Shown here piece after piece: positions 34,248 to 45,772 of a DNA stretch of 64,000 nt. The notes under the pieces are model-generated. The model was not told where the DNA came from, did no database searches, and saw only the letters and a list, made by a program, of their open reading frames with translations. The stretch is taken from positions 718,696 to 782,695 of the forward strand of contig PDUO01000014.1 in the NCBI GenBank assembly GCA_003008705.1, read 5' to 3'. The DNA is from Pezicula radicicola (taxonomy: Eukaryota; Ascomycota; Leotiomycetes; Helotiales; Dermateaceae). A program made the position numbers and the translations under genes. Position 1 is the first letter of the stretch. Each line of letters starts with the position of its first letter.

Positions 34248-36085
34248 ATGCCTTCCAGATTAGACGCGCCAGTATTGAGTGTTGACGTAGGAGTCATTCA
34301 CAAGGTCGATACGCGAAATGTCGAGAACCTCTTCAGCATGTGGACAGGTGAGTGGCCTGCAAGTGATGGCAGCTCTGCCAATACTAATTTCAAGTAGTTT
34401 TCTCAAGATGTTCAGGATCATTAGAGGAGGGACGAAGATTAGAGAACTTGAGCTGGAGGTTATGGACTCGCGAGACTTTCTGCTGCGAACCAAATGGTGA
34501 CGCTAACGCTACTACACCCGCAATTTCCATTTCCAAGAGAGATTCAGAAGGCCAATACACACAAGACATACCAGACCTCTCCGGCAGTCTCGACTCATTA
34601 CCAGACGAAGAAGTACTCGAATTCGACTCCGAAACCTCCTCTACTTCAGCACCACTCGATATCTCCCGACCCCATATCCGGAGACAGGACTCAATGAACA
34701 GCAATCGAAGTAGAGGCCGCGAAAGGCATATCACTCCCGACGATCTAGAGAAGATGGTTATTGCAATCAAGGAAAAGAAGGATTTAGAACCACTAGCGCC
34801 CAGCACTCACTCGTACTTCGCCCCAATGCCAGAGGCTACGGTTATTCAGCCACCGCAGACACTCGAGACGATAACTACACCTGCTATTGTTAAAAGCAGT
34901 GTAGAGTCTACCTCGGCCCAATCGAGTAACACCGCCACCTCTGACTCAGTCAGCGGTACCTCTGAGCGAAGCACAACAAGTGTCGTTCGGGGGTTCTCGC
35001 CTTCACATGTCTCTTCTTCCTACCGATCAATCCCTTTATTATCTGCGCCATCTTCAATTCCTACTGCTGATGTAGAGAACACCACCCCCTCGAGAACAAC
35101 AGCACCTAAGAAACAAGCAATGTTCGCGCTAGGTGGATCCTCTGGTTCAGGCGATGACTCTCTTAGTGAGCAGAACTCTATGGAGAGCATCCAGCAGAAG
35201 CCAGTACTACAAAAGAAGAAAGCAACTTTCCAATTCGGTGGATCATCAAACGAGGAGGACTCTCTCCCAACAAGACTACAACCTCACAGCTCGCTGTCGG
35301 CCGGTCTTCAGAAACAGCACCTCCCTAAGAAGCAAACCTCATTCCAGGAAGAGGTTGCTACCCGAACCATACACGAGGAGACAGTGTTTGACGATGATGT
35401 GTTTGAGACGGACGAAGAAGACGTAGATGAGAGTGCGATAGACGACGACGACGATTCTTCGGATTGGGAGGACTCAGTTGAGGACAGTGGCAAGTCAAGC
35501 ATTGACGAGAAGACCTTCTTCCAGCGCGTTGACTCTCGCCCAAACCTTACATCCCGCCGTTCTCTGATCACTACTATGCTCCACCAAAACGATCGAGCAA
35601 ATGCTCTTCTGAATGCCGCATCGAAGTCAACTCCAGCAATGCACCGATCGCGTACATCTTCCCCCAATGGCCCGTCTATGGCATGCTCTCCCGAATCCGA
35701 TGACGCCGCGCCTCTTATGATGAAGAAGGATCTAAAGACTAATGGCTTGAAGCCTATCGCTGAAGTACCTCGCTCCGGCGCACAGCCCATCATCATGACC
35801 ACCAATACCACACCTTACCAAATGGCACTATCACCCCGAACAACCCGCCGCAACATGCTCTCAACCGAGTTAACTGTCTCTCTCCGCCAACACCTCCTAT
35901 GGGAACGTCAACAAAAGTCACAGACTGCCAATGCAGTCCTCAAGCGTCGACACACTGCACACGATGTCGCCAACCTAAGACAATACCCCGAGAAGGTACA
36001 TATGGGCGAGACGGAAAACCCAGCCACAAGCTGGAACCAGTACTTCGGTCAGGGCTTGGGTGAATACCACTCCAAGGGATGGTAG
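34248..36085 (+). CDS. DUF1752/DUF3295-type fungal regulatory protein
   Basis: Two exons (34248-34347 and 34398-36085) give 595 residues. The 50-nt intron has donor GTGAGT, a TACTAAT branch site and a TAG acceptor; AAG three bases earlier would also keep the frame and add one codon. The N terminus matches the DUF1752 pattern (NVENLFSMWTVFSRC, then GRRLENLSWRLWTRE). The rest is Ser/Thr-rich and looks disordered. It carries a motif repeated three times (KKQAMFALGGSS, KKKATFQFGGSS, KKQTSFQEEV) and an acidic patch (DESAIDDDDDSSDWEDSVED). A conserved-looking C terminus follows (STELTVSLRQHLLWERQQ and TSWNQYFGQGLGEYHSKGW), typical of DUF3295. Related fungal proteins are linked to nutrient signalling; the exact role here is an inference. 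Confidence 0.82.
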
Positions 36086-36862
36086 AAACCTATCAAGATG
36101 GCTGGGTTTCATGCATTGCATACCCTCTGGGGTCACACATTACATACACATTTTGGCATCACTGCCTTCAGCAAACACTCAGCATAACATTCTCATAAAT
36201 GTCTATTGCTTACTTCATTACATAGCATAGCGGCGGTTTACATATTTTCTTGTCTGCGCATGGCATGGCACGATTGGCGTTGAAAAATACCTCGAGCAGA
36301 CCGCCATTGAGTTGGTGTTTGTCTAGCTTAGCTTCTTGTTCTTGTTATCACTGATTTTTTACTTTTTTGCTATTTTGGGGCGTTCAAAGGGGGGCATTAA
36401 TGGATGATACCAAGCTACGGCTACCGTCAGCGAATACTTTAGGTTCGAAATGAATGCACGAGAGAAGTGGCATGATAGCAGAAGGGAAGTTTGTACAGTT
36501 TGAAGGAGCATCGCGCGGGATTTCGCCGAGCCCTTAGCATAACAGGAGCAGCAGTAGTTAGTAGTAGTTAGGGAGTGAACACAGAGCTTGGAACTTGGAA
36601 TGAAAGTACAGTTACTGTGTATACATTTGTACCTCGCATACCACTACAGTGAAATAATTTTGCATGTGATGATGAACTTATGACTTGGCAAGTGCCACAC
36701 CGATTAACGATCTGGCGATCTTTTCATCAGCCTCATGCCTCTGAATCATCAGGCCTTTGGGCGGTGAAGGAGGTCACGGCATCGTCTCACGCATTGAACA
36801 CAAGGTCGGTCGTTCGTTAAAATGAGGTAAGGTCAGGCAGGTCAGGTAGTGGTAGCACCTGT

Positions 36863-36871
36863 ACTCCGTAC
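36863..36871. promoter_or_regulatory. One of several ACTCCGTAC motifs
   Basis: Exact copies lie at 20783-20791, 22093-22101, 22164-22172 and here; the reverse form GTACGGAGT is at 30399-30407. Variants with seven or eight matching bases are more numerous between 20 and 41 kb. The role is unknown. Confidence 0.45.
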
Positions 36872-37105
36872 TTGTATGGTAGTTCCGAATAGCATATCAT
36901 AACGGAGCCAATAAAGTACAGTATAGTATAGTATAATATAGTATCACAAGCGAATCAGATTTGATACACACCTCTAACTTTTTTCTTTCTTTCCTTCACC
37001 GTCTATTTCTTCAGGAGTAGTGCAATGTTTGTGGCTTGATCTTTTGACCTGACTTAATTTTCTTGGTGGTGGCTCTTGTTCCTGGTGTGTATTTAGTTTG
37101 ACTTT

Positions 37106-37140
37106 GTTTCGTTTTTGGTTTTGGTTTTGGTTTTGGTTTT
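37106..37140. repeat. TTTTGG hexanucleotide repeat
   Basis: About five near-perfect copies in tandem, ending TTTTAG. Confidence 0.85.
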
Positions 37141-38865
37141 AGTTAGTGGTGGTGGGTTTTTGGCGGAGGCGAAGTTGTAAGTGTAGATTGTAGGCGGAGT
37201 CGGAGTCGGAGACGGAGGTGGAGGTGGAGGTGGAGGCAGAGATGGGTTTTGGAGATTGAGATGGATGGATTTGGTATCGTGACGGGTATGTAGGTAATTA
37301 GGTGTGTGGGGTGTAGTGTTTAGTTGTGGTTATGATTAGGTTGCAGGACGTTGCTTATGCGTTATGCTTGTTAGGAGTTCCTTGTGTTGTCGGGTGATAG
37401 GATTGAGGATTTAAGGTGTTTAGGGATGTTGTGGACACGTTTTGTTTTTTGCTTTTTTTGGGGGTTGGTTTGTTGGTTTGTTGGTATGTGTATGTTGGTA
37501 TGTGGATGTAGCTGGTTATGAATGTGGATATGGATGTGGTTGCACGCGAGAGTTGTACTGAGTACAGAGTAACACGTGTGACATGTAGGGCCCTGGTTCT
37601 GTGGGTGTTGTATCGCCACACTCTTGTGGTAACTTTGTGGGGGTGATATATGGAGATGGAGGAGAGAGGAGGTTTGGAATTGAGATAGATAAGTAGAATT
37701 TGTATTGTAAGTTTCTGCTTCTTTACTATTTGGACTTTTTGTTTTTTGGTTCGTATGATTAATAGATTTGTAGTATATAACATCTCACTGTAGCTCCTCT
37801 CTGTACGATTCCAGATAGGGCATTTAACGAAGTAAGTATGGTATTTCATTCTTGTGATCAAGATATCTTACCCCCACTGTTCTACAACATGAACGAGTAT
37901 TAGAAAGGAGGGTTTATGAGTCGTGTGTTTTGGATACTTACCTACTTAGTCTTGTACTGTACAAAGGTACATGTGTACATAGATTAAGTAAGGTATTTAG
38001 TAAAGCCAACCTGAGTCTCTACATCGTATATTCTTCAATGATTCATCAACTTACCTCTTACCTCTCACCTCATGCTCACCTCACCTCAACTCAGCTCATT
38101 TCATCTTGTTTTCATGTGAAAGCAAATAAAATATGAAGAAGTCAAAAAAGGGTCATCTGAAAATTTCTCGTCATACAAAGAAAGCAAGAAAGCTAAAGAG
38201 GTAAGTAAGTAAGACCGTTGCGTGCGTTGTGAAGATGACCTTTACAAAAATCAGCCTCCTGTGTAATTGTGTCTCGCGTACCTTGATTAGTACCCAGTAG
38301 AGAGCGAGTAAGCGTAAAGGTTGTTCAAGTGGCAAGGCTGGCAAGACATTGCCTACAGTAAATTTCCGTTAGTCAGATATGCATGTTGGCACGTGTACAG
38401 CGCTTGCAGATTTTATTTTAGATAAAAGTATATGGAGGTACCTGTAATTTTAGTTCGTATTTTAGATTTTAGGTCATGATGTTAGTGGGTGATGTTTGTT
38501 TGGGGGGGTTTTTTTTGCATGTGTTAGTTGATTACCTCAGCTACCAATCTAGGTTGGCACTTCGTGAGTACCTATATATGCGAGTACATATGGGGGTACT
38601 TATCACAAGCAAGTCCCGCAGGTTAGTCAGTAAGCACTTTTCCTAATTCCTTTCCTTTCATTTCTTTCATTGCAACTACCTACATACTACCTTTACGTTA
38701 CTCACTTTAAACACTTCAGCTGACTACAACTCTGACTGATTTTTTGAAATCTGACTCCCGGATTTTGTCCTAGCTAGGTAGGTACGGTACAGTAATAAAC
38801 AGGCGCTTCGGACCGGCTGATCGATCTTTATGTGCTTATTCTTACCACTCGTACCTTGGCTTTGC

Positions 38866-39543
38866 TTACTTTATCGAGTACGTATATATATACACGCTCA
38901 TACAGACTCGGACAGGCTCAGACAGGCTCAGACAAAGGGCTCGGGAGTTAGGAGTAAGGCTTACATTGGGAATGGACGTAATGATTATCTCACTTTCCCT
39001 TTTTATCTTGGTGATGCGATCATTACGAATGGTACGGATATGTGTAATTTTGGGGTCCGATTCTCCCTCTCGTCTGACTCGTCTTTCCCTTTTCATTCCT
39101 TGGAGATGGATGGACATGGGGGGTTGGATGGTTGGATGGGTGACATCGAGATGATTACGGGGAACGATTACGGGGATCGGGGGTATTGGGGGTTGAACGT
39201 TGGGGGGTTTATAGTGCTGACTGTGATTTATTTCGCAACGGTAGACTCTGCCACTCCAGTGAGCCTTTTTACTTGTTGCTTTTACGATGATGTCCGAAAT
39301 GGGGGTGATGACTGATGAACGTGGGAGTGGTGTTGGAATCATCAACGCTTTTGCGACGTGGGGTAAAGTACCTTCCATAACCGCCCGCGGCTGTTCAGGT
39401 ACTTTTTCAGTAGACTCAAATAAAGATAAAGCTTCATTTTTAGTGGATAGCTCATCAGGTACTAGAATAAATTTATTGCTTGTTAGTGTCCAGGCTCCAG
39501 CCCCAAGAATAAAAATAAAAAAACTAGAATTATAGATTTTCAT
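38866..39543 (-). CDS. Open reading frame of doubtful coding status
   Basis: A 225-codon frame starting MKIYNSSFFIFILGAGAWTL, which resembles a signal peptide or anchor. The rest has no domain I recognise and contains a run of basic residues (KRERRVRREGE) read from a low-complexity stretch. The opposite strand also has an open frame of 161 codons here, so chance is a real possibility. If real it would be a lineage-specific secreted or membrane protein. Confidence 0.2.
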   Translation of the reverse strand: MKIYNSSFFIFILGAGAWTLTSNKFILVPDELSTKNEALSLFESTEKVPEQPRAVMEGTLPHVAKALMIPTPLPRSSVITPISDIIVKATSKKAHWSGRVYRCEINHSQHYKPPNVQPPIPPIPVIVPRNHLDVTHPTIQPPMSIHLQGMKRERRVRREGESDPKITHIRTIRNDRITKIKRESEIIITSIPNVSLTPNSRALCLSLSEPVRVCMSVYIYTYSIK

Positions 39544-42500
39544 ATGAAAATCGCTCCCTACAGTAGTCGAGTGTTTTTTTTTTAAAGAAAAAAATCTTCC
39601 GAAAATGGACTTTTGGTCCGTTCTTTTGTTTCTAATGACAGTACCGACAGCAAGTAGATAAGTAGATGACGAAAAGGGGGGTGTAGGGTAATAGGCGAGA
39701 ACTAGGGAGGCGAGAAATAATACAGGCTACAGGCGAGGGATAGTGCAGGCGAGACGCTGTGCTGTGAATAAACTTATGCGCGCGCACAATTGGGAACTCT
39801 TTTTGAATCCTTGTGCAGCGCAGCAGAGCACATGCATAATTAACTTACAGACTACTGTACCTTGCCACGCCACGACGACCGTACTAGTGACTGGAAATGG
39901 AAATGGAAATGGAGGTGTGAGGTATGGAGTATTTTTGTTTATAGCGGTGAGCATACCGAGTAGAAAAAATCCGGTTCTGTTTTAGTTGGTGGTGGAAGGT
40001 CGGGAGTTTTTGTTCTTTGGGCGGTCTGTTTAGTTTTCGTGGTGGGTGTGTGGGATGTGTGATGGAGAGGGAGGGAGGGTTCGGGGGCTTTGAGGGGTTG
40101 TGGGTGATATCTATGTACCTAGTGTAGGTACTGCAGGTAGGTTACCGGTTCTCGAGTTTTTGTGGATGAGACGTGCTTTGAAGCGGTCGATGGATGAACT
40201 ATTCGTTTCGTTTCATTTTGACATTTAGTATATTCTTTTCATCATGATTATTTAATATTTTTTTTTGGATTGAGGAAATATTAGTAAGAAGAACACTTTC
40301 TCTGTGTGTGATGTTACTTGGATGGCGAGGAGATATGTACAATACCGATGTTTTTCTATCTTGAGAACCTGGAAGGTACGGAGGTACCTATGATTCTAGG
40401 CTTTTGGACCCTTCTTTTTCCGAGTGCAGTTTCCATGTTGTACGCTGCTCGGGTATCTTCGTAGTACAGTACTGCCATGTACAATACGAGGCTGAAATCT
40501 TCACATGATAGAAATACATAAGGCTAGATCTCGTACACAGAGGTCTTTTCTTCTGGCCCACAGATTACTTTGGGGCTTTTACATACCACAAATAAGAAAA
40601 GGCCCGTTTGGGAAGCGGAAGTATGCACTTATTCGGCTGGCCGTATACTAAGGAATGGGGATTTGGTAAGCAAGTATCCTATGTCAATGAATATTGTTAC
40701 TGGTTGCTGAACGACTCCACAGTTTGTCCAGTCATGAATCAAATGCTGGCTGACTTGTACTTGCGTGCTTGCGTGCTTGCGCACATGGAGTCGTGGCGCT
40801 AGGCGGTACTTTGTTGTTCATGCACTGCAATGCTGTAAGAGCTTGTATCTCTAGATTCTGCACCATGGCGGGGCAAGAAGTGCAAGACACAGGTCAGTAA
40901 CAAGGCTGGTGCGCGTGTTTTTGACGATTGCTTGCCGAAATGGCCGGCGGTCCGACTACTGTAGGACGAGGAGGAAAGAAAAGTGAAATAGTGTAATGAT
41001 ACAACGGCGGAACGGGCGTCTGCAAACTCTCGTCTATCACATTGCTTTTACCGCTCAGCCATCATCATGAGGGTGAAAACTCTGCAGACTCTGCTCGTAG
41101 ATGAAACAGGTACCCTAGTATATCTTCCTTTTTCCCTTTTCCCCTGCAGTACCTTACCGGTACCGGTCGGCACCAGAGGTGAAAAGGCTCAGGTGTAGAG
41201 GCTGTTGCGCTTACGCAGGTTAACGGGTGTCTTGTGTTGTTGGTTGGCTGTATTACCCCGCTCGTAAGGCTGACCGCCCTTTCTTTCACTGCCGTACGAA
41301 TTACCTACGGAGACTCAGGGCAGGCTCTGGTCTCAGAATCTTTCCCCTCCTTGGAGCTTGAACCAACCCCTCCACCACCCTTCACCACCACACCTCCACA
41401 GTAAAATCTCTGCACCGGTCTTCTAGAGACAATTAGCGTGAAAACAAATAGATAATCAACGCCATAATGCATCTTCTTATCATGCCGTACAGTAGTATCC
41501 TCTCTGGGTTACCAGATGCGGAAGAATGGAGCGATTTTCTTGTTGGATTATTGATGACTTGCTTAATGCGAGGTATGCTATAGTATCGATGACGATGATC
41601 TACAGTAGTAGACTTGGGGGGGCGCCAAGGTCAAGAACTTGGGCGTCAAGGAATCTGTCACTCCTTTTTTGTTGGTGAACTATCATTTCTCATATGATCG
41701 CCGCTAGAACTGCGGATGAGAAAGTCTACATGACATGACAGTTGAGATGCAGCATCTGAGGTTGGTTGGCAAAAGGAATGCATCTGTTGCTTGGCTGGAC
41801 AGCCATGGGTCGTGATGACGATGATGTTGAGATGGCTGCAGATGTGAAGGAAAAGACATAGAGAGAGTTTGTGTTGGAAATTTCAGAGCCTTTAGGTTCC
41901 TCTTTGTAAGGTGGATTGACTTTTGAGGGACGGGAAGGACCGTATCGAGATTATTCACCGAAGGTTTGTGGTTTTGTTATTTTGGACAATACTTTTGAGA
42001 TGGTTCGATTGAGTTCAATGGCAGGTGGACCGAGAGAATGGATAGCACAACGTGGCTTGGAGATACTTTATTTGCCCTGGTTCTGGACTACTTTGGATGG
42101 ATGCTCTCTAGCCCTAGCCCTTTTTCCTTTCGAGAACGAAATTGAAGTCTTCGTGTGAACCATCACGTGATCAAACCAATTGGCCTTCAGCTTCGATATG
42201 ATTGCATCCGCATCAACATCCATTCCTCTCTTGGATCAAATCATCAATTTCCCGAGCGACACCTTCCTTAACCAGCTGAACACAACGAAGCGAGTCTCCT
42301 TTCGTTCTCCTATTCTTTTTGTTTGCAGGATTGTGGTCCAATGAAATGGCAGTGATGTGTTTCGTGTTTCAAAGCTCAGGGCGCTCGTAGCGAGCCGTTG
42401 CGTTTCAAAAGCGATGATTGGCAACCATTCAACGACGAGCCACTGATGTACTACTTACTACCTGCGCGCCCTTCATCCCTTTTCTTCTGCATGTCGTTTG

Positions 42501-42790
42501 TGTTTCAATTGCGGCTCCTTCGTGAGCCTCCGAGTGGCATGCAGTAAGCTCAGTGGCTGGAAACATCGACAGTTCGTCACATTCGACTCAAGCTTTTTAG
42601 CCGTCGGTGATTCTTTGAGCGCTCTCTGCAAATCATCGCGCTGAATCAAGGCCATATCGACTGGCCCGATGTTTTATCTAGATCAGTCGTAGGGTTAAGG
42701 TGCAGGTCGAGGTCAATCTTCTTGTGCATTCTGGTGGTGATCCTGGAGAACGACCGAGTCTTGCATCTCCTTAGTCGAGTCTTTTCTCTG

Positions 42791-42796
42791 TATAAA
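42791..42796 (+). promoter_or_regulatory. Possible TATA box of the AA11 gene
   Basis: TATAAA about 480 bases upstream of the start codon at 43278. The pyrimidine-rich stretch and CAA-rich run that follow would make a long leader. Confidence 0.3.
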
Positions 42797-43277
42797 GACC
42801 TTTCAGCTTGGCACCTTCATTCATTCATTCACCAAGTCTTTAAAGCTTTGAGTTGTTGACAATAGCCTTTTGTACTCGATCTTTCTTTGCCATTCTCGCT
42901 TGTCGTGGTTGCCAGGCGCATATACATTCATTCATTCATTGATTCATTGTTCTTTATCGCTACGCCTCATTCATTGACTCGCTTCCTATTGTTTCCATTG
43001 AACAATAGAAGACTCGCACAACAACCCCATTGTTCGACGCCTCTACAACAACACGTCTTTCTTCTCCAGCCACCTATAAGTATTTGCTCCAACCTCTTCC
43101 AGACTTTTCCTGCCATAAATTTAAAAAGTCAAATCAAACAACGATCCTTTAAAAACCATCCAACTGCTCTTCAGCAAAGACACTCACTCATCAGTCCCAA
43201 CGACAAATTAACAACAAATTAACAACAAAATCAAAATCACAAATTCAGCTGGCCTGAAATCACATCACGACCTCAAA

Positions 43278-44546
43278 ATGCTTCCACAAGAAATCCTTGT
43301 CGCAGCTCTGGTCTTCGCATCATCTGCGCTCGCTCACATCGCACCAACCTACCCTCCTCCCTTCCGAGCTTCGTACAACCCCAACTCGGTCTGGGCCAAT
43401 ATTGACTACTCCATCACATCGCCTCTAGACGCTTCAGGGTCCAACTTCCCATGTAAAGGCTACCAGGTCGACATGGGAGCTGCTGGAGGAGAATCAGTCG
43501 CAACCTGGGCTCAGGGTGGCTCCTACAACATGACCACAGGATCAGGAGCTCTTCACGGCGGAGGGTCTTGTCAACTCTCACTTTCCTATGACAAAGGAGC
43601 CAGCTTCAATGTCATTCACTCCTACATTGGTAGCTGCCCCATCTCAGCCGGACAGAGCTTCGACTTCACCATGCCATCAGACGCCCCCACTGGAGCTGCC
43701 ATGTTCGCATGGACCTGGTACAACATGATTGGCAACCGCGAAATATACATGGACTGCGCCTCAATCACGGTGACAGCCGCATCCTCCAAGACACGCTCTG
43801 CTCCAGCAGTCGCCTTCTCAAACCGTCCTTCCATCTTCGTCGCCAACCTCGGAAACGGATGCACAACCATCGAGGGCACCGAAGTCGTCTTCCCTGACCC
43901 AGGACCAGACGTCACTAATAAGCGCACCACAACAGCCACAAACACCATCTCAGGAACCTGCGCAGCTGTTAAGGGCATTGGCGGAACCACTGGCAGCTCC
44001 TCATCAAGCAATTCCACTGGATCATCAAGCACTGCCGCCTCTGTTGCAACCAGCTCCGCATCAAGTGCCAGCACAAGCGCCTACAGTGTCCCCACTGACT
44101 CCTCAAGTCCCACCGTCTGCGAAGCATCAAGCAGCATCCCAGGAGGAGTCTTCGTGACAGTCGCAACACCATCACCCAGCGCATCATCCAGCTCCAACTC
44201 CACAGCTACAACCGCAGCCGGATCCTCAACACTCCCATCTACCGCAGCAGCAAGCACAGTCGTAACCAGCACCAGCCCAGCATCAACCGGAACAAGTGGA
44301 TCAGGCAGCGCCTTCACAGCAGGAACAGCCTGCACAACAGACGGAGAATGGAACTGCGTGAACGGCACTTCCTTCCAACAGTGCGCTTCTGGAGCTTGGA
44401 CAGTTGTTCAACCTCTGGCTTCTGGAACTAAGTGTACAGCTGGTGAATCAACCACTATCAATATCACTAGACGGAGCAGGATTCACCGTGGCTTTCATGC
44501 TTCTTATCGTGGAACTAGAGGCCGGTCTATTCGCAGACGTCTATAA
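43278..44546 (+). CDS. AA11-type lytic polysaccharide monooxygenase with Ser/Thr linker and X278-like module
   Basis: A single exon of 422 residues. The signal peptide (1-19) ends SALA, exposing His20 (HIAPTYPPPFRASY) as the first copper ligand. His93 in GALHGGGSCQLSLSYD is the second. Tyr in NREIYMDCASITV is the likely axial residue. The stretch SPLDASGSNFPCKGY and the Cys pattern fit AA11 and related chitin-acting monooxygenases. Residues from about 230 to 345 form a Ser/Thr/Ala linker. A Cys-rich module follows (CTTDGEWNCVNGTSFQQCAS and GTKCTAG), like X278 domains attached to AA11 enzymes. The last 25 residues are strikingly Arg-rich. It is probably secreted and active on chitin or cell-wall polysaccharide; assignment to AA11 itself is less sure than to an AA11-like family. 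Confidence 0.83.
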   Translation: MLPQEILVAALVFASSALAHIAPTYPPPFRASYNPNSVWANIDYSITSPLDASGSNFPCKGYQVDMGAAGGESVATWAQGGSYNMTTGSGALHGGGSCQLSLSYDKGASFNVIHSYIGSCPISAGQSFDFTMPSDAPTGAAMFAWTWYNMIGNREIYMDCASITVTAASSKTRSAPAVAFSNRPSIFVANLGNGCTTIEGTEVVFPDPGPDVTNKRTTTATNTISGTCAAVKGIGGTTGSSSSSNSTGSSSTAASVATSSASSASTSAYSVPTDSSSPTVCEASSSIPGGVFVTVATPSPSASSSSNSTATTAAGSSTLPSTAAASTVVTSTSPASTGTSGSGSAFTAGTACTTDGEWNCVNGTSFQQCASGAWTVVQPLASGTKCTAGESTTINITRRSRIHRGFHASYRGTRGRSIRRRL

Positions 44547-45274
44547 GGTGTTGAAGTGAGAGGTTAAACTAGGATGATTGATGACTAAAATGATGAAATG
44601 ATGATGAAAAGGAAATGAAATGGAATTGAATGGAAAGGAGGATTGAATTGCATGGGCGTTTTCATGATTGGTTGTGCACAAGATGGAGTCTAGGGCGTTG
44701 GTTATATGATGCATGAGATGATATGACATTACACTTCTTTTCTACCATATCCCCCCCCTTTTTTTTAGCAGGCTCTCTGTTTTCTTCTTCTTCTTCTTCT
44801 CTTCGATTCAATTCTGAACTCTTTGTAAACTAGGGAAGGGGTAGAGACTTTTATAAATGTATAAAGAAAATGATAAGTACTACTATTATCAAACTGAATA
44901 AACAAACAAAAATGTCTCTTTGAATGAATTCCTTTTGTGCTTAGGTTGAATATGATGGGATTGGTTGTAGAAGCTTGTGTGAATGCTGCTGGTGCAATGG
45001 GACTTTTGTGTGTTCTTCTAGGATGCTGACACATATATATCTGCTGTAGGTATTTTCTTCTATAATTTTGGTCGTGGTATCAGGCCTTCTGGTTTTCCTC
45101 CTCGTACGCATGTTGTAACTAAGCTGCAGAATTAGAAGTCTCATCCAGTATGGTAAGTTCCTTCCTATTACAGTCCTTGCTCGGTGGTAGCAATTTGCAT
45201 ATAGAGCGTGCACAGTACAGTAGTCGACTTCTCGAGAACAAGGTGAAAAAATAAGGCGCCGAGGGTATATTTCT
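44547..45274. other. Spacer between the AA11 gene and the NLR gene
   Basis: Both neighbours end toward this spacer (convergent genes). It is low complexity, with a TTC repeat at 44785-44801 and poly-T. No gene is supported. Confidence 0.45.
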
Positions 45275-45772
45275 TTAATTTTCATCCTTTAAATCGGCCT
45301 CGGCGCCATTCTCTAGCAAAAGTTTAACTATAGCCTCGTGCCCTAATCGAGCAGCCCACCATAGCGGCGTTCGATCTCCTTTATCCTTTGAGTTGACCTT
45401 AGCGCCCTTCTCTAACAACAGCTTGACTACATCCTCGTCCCCCCGCTGAGTAGCCCACCATAGCGGTGTCCGACTATATATATCCTCTAAGTCGACCTCG
45501 GCGCCATTGTCTAATAGCAGCTTAACTATAGCCTCGTACCCCCGATGACCAGCCCACCATAGCGGCGTCCGATCTTCTTTATCCTTTAAGTCAACTTCGG
45601 CGCCCTTCTCTAACAATAGCTTAACTACGGCCTCACCCCCCCTCTCAGCAGCCCACAATAGCGGTGTCCGACCATATTTATCCTTTAAGTCGAACTTAGC
45701 GCCCTTCTCTAACAACAGCTTGACCGCGGCCTCGTCCCCCTTCTTAGCAGCCCACGATACCGGCGTTAAAAT
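45275..45772 (-). repeat. Five tandem 99-bp ankyrin-coding units
   Basis: The units run head to tail to the stop codon. The encoded repeats keep R-TP-L-W-W-A and VKLLLEKGA almost unchanged, while the residues after WA (KK, ER, HR, QR, RL) and before the helix (D, G, Y, D, H) vary. That pattern, high identity with a few variable sites, is known from fungal NLR repeat domains. Confidence 0.88.

Larger units (their letters stand above)
36086..43277. other. 7.2-kb gene-poor region with simple repeats
   Basis: No convincing gene. It contains TTTTGG tandem repeats (37106-37140), GGAGTC/GGAGGT repeats (37196-37236), TATAG repeats (36920-36945), CATT repeats (42826-42945) and other low-complexity tracts. 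The longest open frame (38866-39543, minus, 225 codons) has a hydrophobic start but no recognisable domain. The last 500 bases probably form the promoter and leader of the AA11 gene. Confidence 0.45.
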
